NCBI GenBank assembly: GCA_900544625.1
Contig: UQVR01000016.1
Coordinates: 1-24,970 of the forward strand
DNA: 24,970 nt
Direction of reading: 5' to 3'
DNA from: an uncultured Mycoplasmatota bacterium
GTDB taxonomy: Bacteria > Bacillota_I > Bacilli_A > RF39 > UBA660
The position numbers and the translations under genes were made by a program. The notes beneath the pieces were generated by a model. It had not been told where the DNA came from. It did no database searches and worked only from the letters and a program-made list of their open reading frames with translations. Of the stretch, positions 1-6,415 are shown piece by piece (positions within the stretch are counted from its first letter, which is position 1; the number at the start of each line of letters is the position of its first letter).

Positions 1-123
1 TATGTTTTTATTTTCAAAACTTCGTAATGAAAATAAATTTATAAAAATCTATCACACTTACAAACTTACTTCGTAATTTCATAACGTGTCATGATTTTTT
101 ATTTAGTATTTAATTCTTAAATG
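1..123. other. Window-edge AT-rich intergenic stretch with a 10-bp direct repeat
   Basis: No gene is visible here. The decamer ACTTCGTAAT occurs at 19-28 and again at 68-77, in direct orientation. No clear rho-independent terminator follows the minus-strand gene that ends at 124, so either transcription runs on to the left or termination is outside the window. The stretch could contain the control region of a gene beyond the left edge, but I cannot support a specific promoter. Confidence 0.4.
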
Positions 124-711
124 CTATCTTTTAACTGAACCACTTTTATATGCTGCAGCCCTTTGTTTAATTTCATTGTAATGTAATTGTCTAATATTTT
201 CTATACAAGCTTTTAATTTTTCACCATCTGGAGTAAGTTCAACACCATTTCTATTTAAACCTAAAAATGTTGCTATTTCTATTCCACCACCAGCCATGTG
301 AAATAAATCACTGTATTTACTAAAATAACTTCCTACATTACCTTTTTGCAAACAATTAGTTAAATCAGAAAGATTTTGTTTATAATAATTGATTCTTCTT
401 TCAAGATTCATTTTACATCTATAATCAAGTATATTATTTTCATCAAATTCAAATAAATTATTTTCACTTATATATTCTAATTCATCCAAAGTCAAACCAT
501 ACAGATTACTACCAAAGACGATTTCATACATTTCATAAAAATTAAATTCATTATTCTTAGATTCTAATTTCAAATTTTTACTCATTTCTAACACAGCGTC
601 CCAGTCTTTCTTTAGTGAATCATATGTTATTAAATCTCTACTTGCAATTACTCTTTGAATTTCGTCTTTATCAATTACTTTATTCTTAACGAACACATTA
701 ATCATCTCCAT
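124..711 (-). CDS. Hypothetical protein, 195 aa, second gene of a minus-strand pair
   Basis: I do not recognise a family. The protein is soluble-looking, mixed charge, with no signal peptide or membrane span; the first two thirds are acidic (many Asp/Glu/Asn) and the last 60 residues turn basic, ending KSGSVKR. A small glycine patch (MAGGG, about residues 138-142) is the only low-complexity spot. Start: the first ATG (709-711) has AGGAGA about 13 bases upstream; an ATG two codons later is equally possible. It begins 4 bases after the stop of the 72-aa gene upstream, so the two are almost certainly co-transcribed. The tight pairing of a small and a larger cytosolic protein is compatible with a toxin-antitoxin or accessory module, but nothing in the sequence proves that. 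Confidence 0.65.
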   Translation of the reverse strand: MEMINVFVKNKVIDKDEIQRVIASRDLITYDSLKKDWDAVLEMSKNLKLESKNNEFNFYEMYEIVFGSNLYGLTLDELEYISENNLFEFDENNILDYRCKMNLERRINYYKQNLSDLTNCLQKGNVGSYFSKYSDLFHMAGGGIEIATFLGLNRNGVELTPDGEKLKACIENIRQLHYNEIKQRAAAYKSGSVKR

Positions 712-715
712 TTAT

Positions 716-934
716 TTATCTACTTCTCCTATGTTCCATAGCATAATCATCTTCTTGTGTTAGTGCAATATCTAAAACTCTATAACCATTTTGTTTTGCA
801 TATGCTTGAATATTTGCATATTCGCTCTGGTATTTTTTAACTCTTTCATCATTAACGTCAAGTGATTTTTTCTCAACAAAAATTATTTTTTTGTCATCAT
901 CTTGTCCCCAATAAGAATAACAATCTATTAACAT
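716..934 (-). CDS. Hypothetical small protein, 72 aa, first gene of a minus-strand pair
   Basis: No family recognised. It is a short, strongly charged cytosolic protein with a Tyr/Trp/Asp-rich N-terminus (CYSYWGQDDD), a lysine-rich middle and an Arg-rich tail (HRRSR). Support for translation is good: GGAGG lies 7 bases before the ATG, and an extended -10 element sits about 28-36 bases upstream. It is followed after 4 bases by the 195-aa gene in the same direction. Size and position (promoter-proximal, small, charged, tightly coupled) resemble the antitoxin slot of a two-gene module, which is inference only. Confidence 0.6.
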   Translation of the reverse strand: MLIDCYSYWGQDDDKKIIFVEKKSLDVNDERVKKYQSEYANIQAYAKQNGYRVLDIALTQEDDYAMEHRRSR

Positions 935-961
935 ATTGATACCTCCAATTCATCTAACATA

Positions 962-970
962 ATTATAGCA
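962..970 (-). promoter_or_regulatory. Extended -10 promoter for the 934-124 minus-strand unit
   Basis: On the minus strand the bases read TGCTATAAT, a perfect TATAAT with the TGN extension. The -35 position has no good match (TATGAA), as is common for extended -10 promoters. Predicted start of transcription is near 955, leaving a leader of roughly 20 bases carrying the GGAGG site. Confidence 0.5.
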
Positions 971-1037
971 TATCTCTTGTATTTTTCATAATTTAAATGT
1001 AAAATTTGACATTTTTTGCTTCAAAATGTAAAGTTTG

Positions 1038-1046
1038 TGATATAAT
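1038..1046 (+). promoter_or_regulatory. Extended -10 promoter for a short RNA unit
   Basis: TGATATAAT, with perfect TATAAT at 1041-1046 and TG one base upstream; no convincing -35. The same TGATATAAT string precedes yqeG at 1471-1479, so it looks like a used promoter form in this genome. Transcription would start near 1053. Confidence 0.45.
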
Positions 1047-1052
1047 TTGATT

Positions 1053-1157
1053 AGTTAGCAGTTATTACTACCTATAAATTTATGCCTAGTGGTTGTTATA
1101 CTTCCACCAAAAGGGCACCATAAAGTATTAAACTCCGTATTTACGGGGTTTTGTTTT
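1053..1157 (+). ncRNA. Candidate small RNA, about 100 nt, with own promoter and terminator
   Basis: Between the extended -10 at 1038-1046 and an intrinsic terminator at 1129-1157 there is no credible coding sequence: the only ATG (1082) opens a 13-codon frame with no ribosome site. The segment is more GC-rich than its surroundings and can form a GTGG/CCAC hairpin around 1090-1108. The promoter-RNA-terminator layout is what is seen; that it is a functional small RNA is inference. It may act on the adjacent mini-ORF, be the leader of a decayed gene, or be a remnant of a phage-defence or toxin-antitoxin RNA. I cannot assign a class. Confidence 0.35.
1129..1157 (+). terminator. Intrinsic terminator of the short RNA unit
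   Basis: AAACTCCGTA and TACGGGGTTT form a GC-containing stem (one G-U pair) with a very small loop, followed by TTTTGTTTT. This is the strongest hairpin in the gene-poor interval. Confidence 0.6.
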
Positions 1158-1193
1158 GGCAAACACATTTACTTATACTTTGGGGTTTTTATC

Positions 1194-1222
1194 TTGAATA
1201 AAAATAAAAAAATAATTATAAT
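1194..1222 (+). promoter_or_regulatory. Promoter TTGAAT-17-TATAAT ahead of a mini-ORF
   Basis: TTGAAT at 1194-1199 and TATAAT at 1217-1222 are separated by exactly 17 bases. The expected start point is near 1229, immediately at the AGAGGAG ribosome site (1229-1235), so the leader would be very short. Confidence 0.5.
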
Positions 1223-1241
1223 AAAGTTAGAGGAGCTTAAA

Positions 1242-1331
1242 ATGAAGTGTCTGAAAAAAATCATATTCAAGCTAATAAGTCAGCCAATGAAACTATTAAT
1301 AAAACGTATTCAAAAAACAAGAATGGAATAA
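1242..1331 (+). CDS. Candidate 29-aa cationic miniprotein
   Basis: The frame begins at ATG 1242, with AGAGGAG 6 bases upstream and a 17-spaced promoter just before that. The peptide starts MKCLKKIIFKLISQ and is amphipathic: seven Lys, two Arg and one Glu among isoleucine/leucine/phenylalanine, net charge near +8. Its length, charge and independent promoter/terminator resemble small membrane-acting type I toxins or antimicrobial-like peptides, but there is no motif that fixes a family. A competing frame starting at GTG 1247 would give a 31-residue Asn/Lys-rich peptide ending at the TAG near 1340; its ribosome site would be about 12 bases away. Either the locus encodes a mini-protein or it is the residue of a decayed gene. 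Confidence 0.35.
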   Translation: MKCLKKIIFKLISQPMKLLIKRIQKTRME

Positions 1332-1387
1332 TCATAAAATAGCAACAAATACTTGCATAAAAAGAATGCATATGATATTATTTATAT

Positions 1388-1437
1388 AGCAACAAGTACA
1401 CACTTACCAAAGTCGTTTTTCGTCTTGTTGCTTTTTC
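1388..1437 (+). terminator. Long-loop terminator hairpin after the mini-ORF
   Basis: AGCAACAAG (1388-1396) pairs with CTTGTTGCT (1424-1432) across a 27-base loop and is followed by TTTTT. A copy of AGCAACAA also occurs upstream at 1341-1348, so the distal arm could pair with either, giving two alternative hairpins. Confidence 0.5.
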
Positions 1438-1470
1438 ATATAATTTAATATTAATTTTTTTAAAAAACTA

Positions 1471-1479
1471 TGATATAAT
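1471..1479 (+). promoter_or_regulatory. Extended -10 promoter for the yqeG-rpmF operon
   Basis: TGATATAAT with perfect TATAAT at 1474-1479. No clear -35. It lies 24 bases before the yqeG start codon, and the AAAGGA ribosome site falls between. Confidence 0.5.
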
Positions 1480-1502
1480 TTTAAAAGAAAAGGAATGATT
1501 AT

Positions 1503-2024
1503 ATGCTTGATTTATTAATACCTGATGTATATGCCCAAAGTATTTATACAATAAATTATAAAAAATTAAAAAAGAATGGAATAAAATGTTTGTTATTTGA
1601 TTTAGACAATACTATAGCATCTTATAAAGCTAATATACCAGATCAAAAGGTAAAAGAATTGTTTGCTAGACTTGAAGAAGACTTCAAAGTAATAATAATA
1701 TCTAACAGTGGAAAAAATAGACTAAGACCATTTAAAGAAAAATTAAATGTTGATGTAGCCTTCAGTAGCAAAAAACCTTTAAAAGGAAAATATAAGAAAA
1801 TATTAACTTTATATAAATTTAAAATTGACGAAATAGCATGCATTGGTGACCAATTATTTACAGATATTCTTGGTGCCAATAGAATGGGCTTTACTAGTAT
1901 ATTAGTTAATCGTATATCTAAAAATGAAATATTTCCGACTCGCATTAATCGTTTCCTTGAAAAAATAGTATTAAAGAAATTAGCAAAGAAAAACATATTA
2001 ATAAGTGGTGAGTATTATGACTAA
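1503..2024 (+). CDS. yqeG: YqeG family HAD IIIA-type phosphatase
   Basis: A 173-aa cytosolic haloacid-dehalogenase-fold phosphatase. Motif I is DLDNT at residues 33-37 (nucleophile D33, acid/base D35), motif II is the serine of SNS at 67-69, the conserved lysine region is KKP at 90-92, and motif III is GDQLFTD at 115-121. Length matches the YqeG family (about 170 aa). Family knowledge: YqeG sits beside the ribosome-assembly GTPase YqeH in Bacillota; a phosphatase role on a sugar- or nucleotide-phosphate is assumed, the substrate is not established. Start ATG has AAAGGA about 8 bases upstream. It is the first gene of a six-gene operon; its last 8 bases overlap yqeH through the string ATGACTAA. 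Confidence 0.92.
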   Translation: MLDLLIPDVYAQSIYTINYKKLKKNGIKCLLFDLDNTIASYKANIPDQKVKELFARLEEDFKVIIISNSGKNRLRPFKEKLNVDVAFSSKKPLKGKYKKILTLYKFKIDEIACIGDQLFTDILGANRMGFTSILVNRISKNEIFPTRINRFLEKIVLKKLAKKNILISGEYYD

Positions 2025-2931
2025 ATGTGTTGGATGTGGTATAAAACTACAAGAAAAAGATAAAAATGAGTTAGGTTACACTCCAAATTTAAATAATGAA
2101 TTATGTGAAAGGTGTTTTAAATTAAAAAATTATAATATCTTAACTAACAAAGGAATAAATATAGATAATGATAAACTAATAAACAAAATTAATGAATTAA
2201 ATACATGTGTTTTATTTCTAGTGGATTTTATAAATTTGGATAGTGAAGTAATTGATGCCTATAAAAAGATTAAATCAAAAAAGATTTTAATTATTACCAA
2301 AGCTGATATAATACCTAAGAATATAAAATATCAAAAATTAATTCAAAATATCAAAAATATTTATGATATAAAAGAAGATCTTATTTTAACAAGTAGCAAA
2401 ACAAAATTAAATATTAAAACAATTACTAAATTATGTTTAGAAGAAAAAAATATTTGTCTAGCAGGTTTTACAAATGCTGGTAAAAGTAGCTTAATAAATG
2501 CTTTAGTGGGTAGTGATATTACAGTTAGTAAAAAGTCCAATACAACTCAAGATTTTATTAAATTAAATGTTGATGGTATAAATATTTATGATGCTCCAGG
2601 TTTTATGAGTAACATAAATAGAGAAAATATTCCCAGAAGTATTATAAGACCAATTACATATCAGTTTCCAAGTAAACATTATTTACTTATCCAAGATATT
2701 AAATTAAATATTTTAGAGAATTCAAATTTTACCATATATGTTGGTAATGAAGCAAATATTATAAGAAGAAAAGAAAATGAAAATGTTGAGTGTAAAATAA
2801 TTGTTCCTAAAAATAGTGATGTCATAATTAAAGGTATTTGTTTTATAAATTTTAAAAATACATGTATGATTAGTCTAAATACTAAAGATTATGAAATAAG
2901 ACCATCAATAGTAGGTGATTACAATGACTAA
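2017..2931 (+). CDS. yqeH: Ribosome biogenesis GTPase YqeH
   Basis: A circularly permuted GTPase needed for small-subunit (30S) assembly in Bacillus. The N-terminal zinc finger has Cys4, Cys7, Cys30 and Cys33 with the family string ELGY between. GTPase motifs then come in permuted order: G4 TKAD at 94-97, G5 SSK at 126-128, G1 GFTNAGKSS at 150-158, G2 threonines near 176-177, G3 DAPG at 192-195, followed by a C-terminal RNA-binding-type region. I chose ATG 2017 (304 aa) because GGTGAG lies just upstream and a zinc finger starts at residue 4; a GTG four codons earlier is open but less likely. The protein is roughly 60 residues shorter than B. subtilis YqeH (about 366 aa), mostly in the C-terminal half. 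G4 is TKAD rather than NKxD, tolerated in this family. Overlaps yqeG and mutL by 8 bases each. Confidence 0.92.
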   Translation: MTKCVGCGIKLQEKDKNELGYTPNLNNELCERCFKLKNYNILTNKGINIDNDKLINKINELNTCVLFLVDFINLDSEVIDAYKKIKSKKILIITKADIIPKNIKYQKLIQNIKNIYDIKEDLILTSSKTKLNIKTITKLCLEEKNICLAGFTNAGKSSLINALVGSDITVSKKSNTTQDFIKLNVDGINIYDAPGFMSNINRENIPRSIIRPITYQFPSKHYLLIQDIKLNILENSNFTIYVGNEANIIRRKENENVECKIIVPKNSDVIIKGICFINFKNTCMISLNTKDYEIRPSIVGDYND

Positions 2932-4666
2932 AATCAGAGTAATGAGTGAAAATTTAGCCAATAAAATAGCAGCTGGTGAAGTAGTTGAAAAATGTGCATC
3001 AGTTTTAAAAGAACTTGTAGAAAACTCAATTGATGCTGGAGCTAGCAACATTAAAGTAGTATTAAGAGATGGCGGCTTAAAAGAAATATCTGTTATAGAT
3101 AATGGAATAGGTATGGATAAAGAAGATGCAACACTAGCATTTTACAGACATGCCACAAGTAAAATATATAAAGATGATGACTTATATTTTATTGAAACTC
3201 TAGGGTTTAGAGGTGAAGCATTAGCAAGTATTGCCAGTGTATCGGAAGTTGAGTTAATTACTTGTAATAAAAATGTAGGAACCTTTGTACATATTAAGGG
3301 AGGAGAAACATTAAGTGTAAGTGATGCTCCTTTAAGAGCAGGAACAGAAATACATGTTACAAATCTTTTTTATAATACTCCAGCAAGACTTAAATATTTA
3401 AAAAGTGAAGTAACTGAGTTAAATAATTGTACAGGTTTTATTGAAAAACTAGCCTTATCAAAACCAAATATTGCCTTTAGTTTAAGCAATAATGATAAGA
3501 TGATTGTAAAAACAAGTGGAAGTAATAATTTGCTTAAAACGATTCATGAAATATATGGTTTAAATGTCTCAAGCAATATGTTGGAATTAAAGTGTTCATC
3601 AGATGATTTTTCTGTTACAGGATATGTTTCAAAGCCAAGCATTTTAAAGAAAAATAGAAATCATTTTAATACTTTTGTAAATGGTAGGATTATAAAAAAT
3701 ATTGAAATAAATAGAGCTATAAATGATGCTTATAATACATATAAACATGAAGGATTTTATCCAATTATAGTTATAAATATTGAAACAGATCCTACACTTG
3801 TGGATGTAAATATTCATCCAACAAAACAAGATATAAAAATGAGTAAAATGGAAGTATTAACAGATTTACTTTATCAAAATATTAAAAAAGTATTATATAA
3901 TAATTTGCTTATTCCAAACGCTATAATGGATGAAGATAATAATAAGATAAAAGATAATTTTATAGATTTAAGTATAAATTCTGATATTGAGACTAAAGAA
4001 GAAAGTGATAATTATACCATAGTTCAAACATCACTAGATATCGGAAGTAAAAATATCGAACCAGTAAAAAATGAAGAATTTAAAAGCTTAAAACTTTATC
4101 CAGTTGGACAAGTACATGGCACTTATATCATCGCGGAAAATGAAGATGGGATGTTTATATTAGACCAACATGCTGCCCATGAAAGAGTAAATTATGAAAT
4201 GATTACAAAGATGTTTCAAGAAGAAAGTATAAGCATTATAGATATGTTAGTGCCTATGAAATTTGAATTATCTACAAGTGATTATTTAGCTTTCATGGAT
4301 AAAAAAAGTATTTTAGAAGAGTTAGGGTTTAAGATTGAAGAATTTGGTATAAATACAGTAATTATAAAAAGTCATCCAACTTGGCTTAAAAGTAATTATG
4401 AAGGAGATAATTTAAAATATATAATTGATTTAGTAATAGATTCTAGCAAGAACTTTAATAAAGATAAATTTTTAGATAGTTTAGCTAAAATGGTTAGTTG
4501 TAAAATGAGTGTTAAAGCCAACGAACACTTAAGCATGATAGAAATGGAAAAATTACTCGATGATTTAGTAAAGTGCGATAATCCATATAATTGCTGTCAT
4601 GGAAGACCATCAATAATGAAATTTACTAATTATGAACTAGAAAAAATGTTTAGGAGGGTATTATAA
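2924..4666 (+). CDS. mutL: DNA mismatch repair protein MutL (endonuclease type)
   Basis: A 580-aa GHKL ATPase that links mismatch recognition by MutS to strand incision. N-terminal ATPase motifs: E30 to N34 in KELVENSIDAGA, DNGIGM at 59-64, HATSK near 76-80, GFRGEAL at 94-100. The C-terminal half carries the nicking-endonuclease signature DQHAAHERVNYE at 414-425, a conserved SCKMSVKA around Cys526, and CHGRP at 558-562, so this is a MutL that cuts DNA itself, as expected in bacteria lacking Dam/MutH. The DMLVP string downstream of the endonuclease motif lies where the clamp-binding motif sits in Bacillus MutL but lacks its leading Gln. Start ATG 2924 overlaps yqeH by 8 bases through ATGACTAA; a GTG three codons earlier is the alternative. 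No mutS in the window. Confidence 0.96.
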   Translation: MTKIRVMSENLANKIAAGEVVEKCASVLKELVENSIDAGASNIKVVLRDGGLKEISVIDNGIGMDKEDATLAFYRHATSKIYKDDDLYFIETLGFRGEALASIASVSEVELITCNKNVGTFVHIKGGETLSVSDAPLRAGTEIHVTNLFYNTPARLKYLKSEVTELNNCTGFIEKLALSKPNIAFSLSNNDKMIVKTSGSNNLLKTIHEIYGLNVSSNMLELKCSSDDFSVTGYVSKPSILKKNRNHFNTFVNGRIIKNIEINRAINDAYNTYKHEGFYPIIVINIETDPTLVDVNIHPTKQDIKMSKMEVLTDLLYQNIKKVLYNNLLIPNAIMDEDNNKIKDNFIDLSINSDIETKEESDNYTIVQTSLDIGSKNIEPVKNEEFKSLKLYPVGQVHGTYIIAENEDGMFILDQHAAHERVNYEMITKMFQEESISIIDMLVPMKFELSTSDYLAFMDKKSILEELGFKIEEFGINTVIIKSHPTWLKSNYEGDNLKYIIDLVIDSSKNFNKDKFLDSLAKMVSCKMSVKANEHLSMIEMEKLLDDLVKCDNPYNCCHGRPSIMKFTNYELEKMFRRVL

Positions 4667-5664
4667 TGTTACCAGAAAAGAAAAAAAGATTAATAATTGG
4701 AATAATTGCTACATTTGCTATAATTATAATTGTTATATTATTAGCTTTACTTTCAAATTACATAAAATCTAGGCATGAAAATCAAAATCATGAAAGAAGA
4801 AATGATGCATATCCTGAAAAGTATGAATATTTTGGTATAACAATGGATAAAGATGGAATTTATAAATTGTATGGTATCAGTGGTGATGAAGAAGAATATT
4901 TAAATGTTAGAACATTTTATAATGTTGAAGATATGATAATAAAAAATAATAAATTGGTTATATATTCAGATGCTGTCAATGAATTAAGGTATGATAAAAA
5001 GACTAAGGAATTTTATTTTTATGAAATAGATAGCAATTATAGTAATAAATACAAAGTGTTATTAAGTAAAGACTATATTGTAACTAAGGAAGATAAAATA
5101 ATAAATTATAGAAAATATAATAGCGAAGAAATAAAAAATATAACTAATGAAGCAATTGATTATGAATTTTTATTATATAGTAATAAAGTATATTATGTAT
5201 CAGAAGATGGCATATACGAATTCAATTTAAATAATGAAAAAACAAATAAAATCACAGATAAAACACTAGAGGATCAAGTAAAATTAATTAGCGTTAATAA
5301 TAAATACGTATACACAATAATAAATGATGAATACATAGTTTATAAAATTGATTCTGCAGAAAAAATTAATGTTTCAGAATATATAAAAGAACCATTTACG
5401 TATGTAGATGAAAAAGATGAAGCTTTAATATTTAAAGATTCCGAAGGAATAAAAACGTTTTCTCTAATAACTAGAAGAGTTTCATCTAAAATATACAATA
5501 CTAATGGTTATGAAGTAGAAAAGAGTATAAATATAAATGATAATTATTATTACATGAATTTAGTACTAGGTGATAACAAAAAGTATGTTATAATAGATTT
5601 AGAAGAAGTAAAAGATGTAAAAGAATTTAATAATAAGTATTTATATATTTGGAAGGTGAAGTAA
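4666..5664 (+). CDS. Membrane-anchored hypothetical protein, 332 aa, beta-propeller-like
   Basis: Residues 1-7 are basic, residues about 8-31 are one strongly hydrophobic segment rich in Ile/Leu, and the remaining 300 residues are hydrophilic; this predicts a single-pass protein with the large domain outside. The outer part alternates short strands with repeating patterns of the type 'xYxVxxDGIYxFN' and 'xNNKLVIYSD', which resembles propeller blades of DUF5050-type proteins, but I cannot count blades with confidence. Translation is coupled to mutL by TAATG (one-base overlap) with AGGAGGG 8 bases upstream. Its place between mutL and yceD is unexpected; it has no recognised link with repair or ribosome function. 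Confidence 0.75.
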   Translation: MLPEKKKRLIIGIIATFAIIIIVILLALLSNYIKSRHENQNHERRNDAYPEKYEYFGITMDKDGIYKLYGISGDEEEYLNVRTFYNVEDMIIKNNKLVIYSDAVNELRYDKKTKEFYFYEIDSNYSNKYKVLLSKDYIVTKEDKIINYRKYNSEEIKNITNEAIDYEFLLYSNKVYYVSEDGIYEFNLNNEKTNKITDKTLEDQVKLISVNNKYVYTIINDEYIVYKIDSAEKINVSEYIKEPFTYVDEKDEALIFKDSEGIKTFSLITRRVSSKIYNTNGYEVEKSININDNYYYMNLVLGDNKKYVIIDLEEVKDVKEFNNKYLYIWKVK

Positions 5665-6134
5665 TGAAATTAAATTTAAATTTATTACCAATTAAAATAG
5701 ATGATACATTCATAATACCTGAAAGTTTTTATAAAAATACAAGTATTAAAGGATTAGATGAAGTAAAAGTAAATGGTACTATAAAGTATAATGCGGCAGA
5801 TGAAATACAAATTAATCTAGATGTAAATGGTAATATGAAATTAATTGATGCAGTAACAAATGAACTAATTAAATATCCATTTTCATTTCAAATAGATGAA
5901 ATTTTAGAAGAAAATGATGAAAATTTAACAAAATATTTTGAAAAAAGTCAAAATATACTTGATATAATTGAATTTTTATGGGAAAATATTGTATTGGAAG
6001 TTCCCATTAGGGTTACAAATACAACTGGTGTCCATTTAAAAGGTCAAGGTTGGGAATTAAATAGTGAAAAAAAAGATGATGGGTTAGATCCAAGATTCGA
6101 AAAATTAAACGAATTATTTAAAGGTGGTGAATAA
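5664..6134 (+). CDS. yceD: YceD family (DUF177) protein, 23S rRNA accumulation factor
   Basis: A 156-aa protein of the DUF177/YceD family, which in bacteria sits directly before rpmF and supports accumulation of 23S rRNA. The family pattern is visible toward the C-terminus: VPIRVTN, then a Gly-Trp (GQGW, about residues 126-129) and DPRFEKLNELF near residues 140-150. The Cys pair that some members carry in the middle is absent. I chose ATG 5664, which overlaps the previous stop by one base and has GGAAGGTGA just upstream; a TTG five codons earlier is open but has no ribosome site. rpmF starts 3 bases after its stop. Confidence 0.9.
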   Translation: MKLNLNLLPIKIDDTFIIPESFYKNTSIKGLDEVKVNGTIKYNAADEIQINLDVNGNMKLIDAVTNELIKYPFSFQIDEILEENDENLTKYFEKSQNILDIIEFLWENIVLEVPIRVTNTTGVHLKGQGWELNSEKKDDGLDPRFEKLNELFKGGE

Positions 6135-6136
6135 AG

Positions 6137-6325
6137 ATGGCAGTTCCTTTTAGAAGAACAAGTAAGACAAAAAAAAGAATGCGTAGAACTCATTTAAAGA
6201 AAGAAGTTGGAGCATTAACAAAATGTTCAAAATGTGGTGCAACACTAAGACCACATAGAGCATGTACTAAATGCGGAAATTACAATGGTAAAACTGTAAT
6301 TAACGTTGCAAACGAAGAAGAATAA
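6137..6325 (+). CDS. rpmF: 50S ribosomal protein L32
   Basis: A 62-aa, very basic ribosomal protein of the large subunit. It starts MAVPFRRTSKTKKRMRR, the classic L32 N-terminus, and has the zinc-binding pairs Cys30/Cys33 and Cys43/Cys46, so it is the zinc-containing (C+) form; no second zinc-free paralog is visible here. Last gene of the yqeG operon, closed by a clean terminator 10 bases downstream. Confidence 0.97.
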   Translation: MAVPFRRTSKTKKRMRRTHLKKEVGALTKCSKCGATLRPHRACTKCGNYNGKTVINVANEEE

Positions 6326-6334
6326 GAAATTTAT

Positions 6335-6361
6335 GCAATGTATATTTACATTGCGTTTTTT
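6335..6361 (+). terminator. Terminator of the yqeG-rpmF operon
   Basis: GCAATGTA (6335-6342) pairs with TACATTGC (6347-6354) around a TATT loop, followed by GTTTTTTTC. Perfect 8-bp stem. Confidence 0.85.
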
Positions 6362-6363
6362 TC

Positions 6364-6390
6364 TTGCAATTTCATATGTTTTGTGATAAT
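6364..6390 (+). promoter_or_regulatory. Probable promoter of the 6416 gene
   Basis: TTGCAA at 6364-6369 and an extended -10 TGTGATAAT at 6382-6390. The spacer is 15 bases, shorter than ideal, but the TGN extension compensates. It lies directly after the rpmF terminator. Confidence 0.4.
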
Positions 6391-6415
6391 CTAATAATAG
6401 AAGGGAAAATGAATT

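Noticed and set aside
1..934. Insertion sequence or prophage remnant at the left edge
   Set aside because: No transposase, integrase or inverted terminal repeats are visible; the 10-bp direct repeat alone is too weak.
1089..1331. 80-aa open frame starting at GTG
   Set aside because: It runs across a terminator hairpin and a promoter, has no ribosome site at its start, and only its last 29 codons have start signals.
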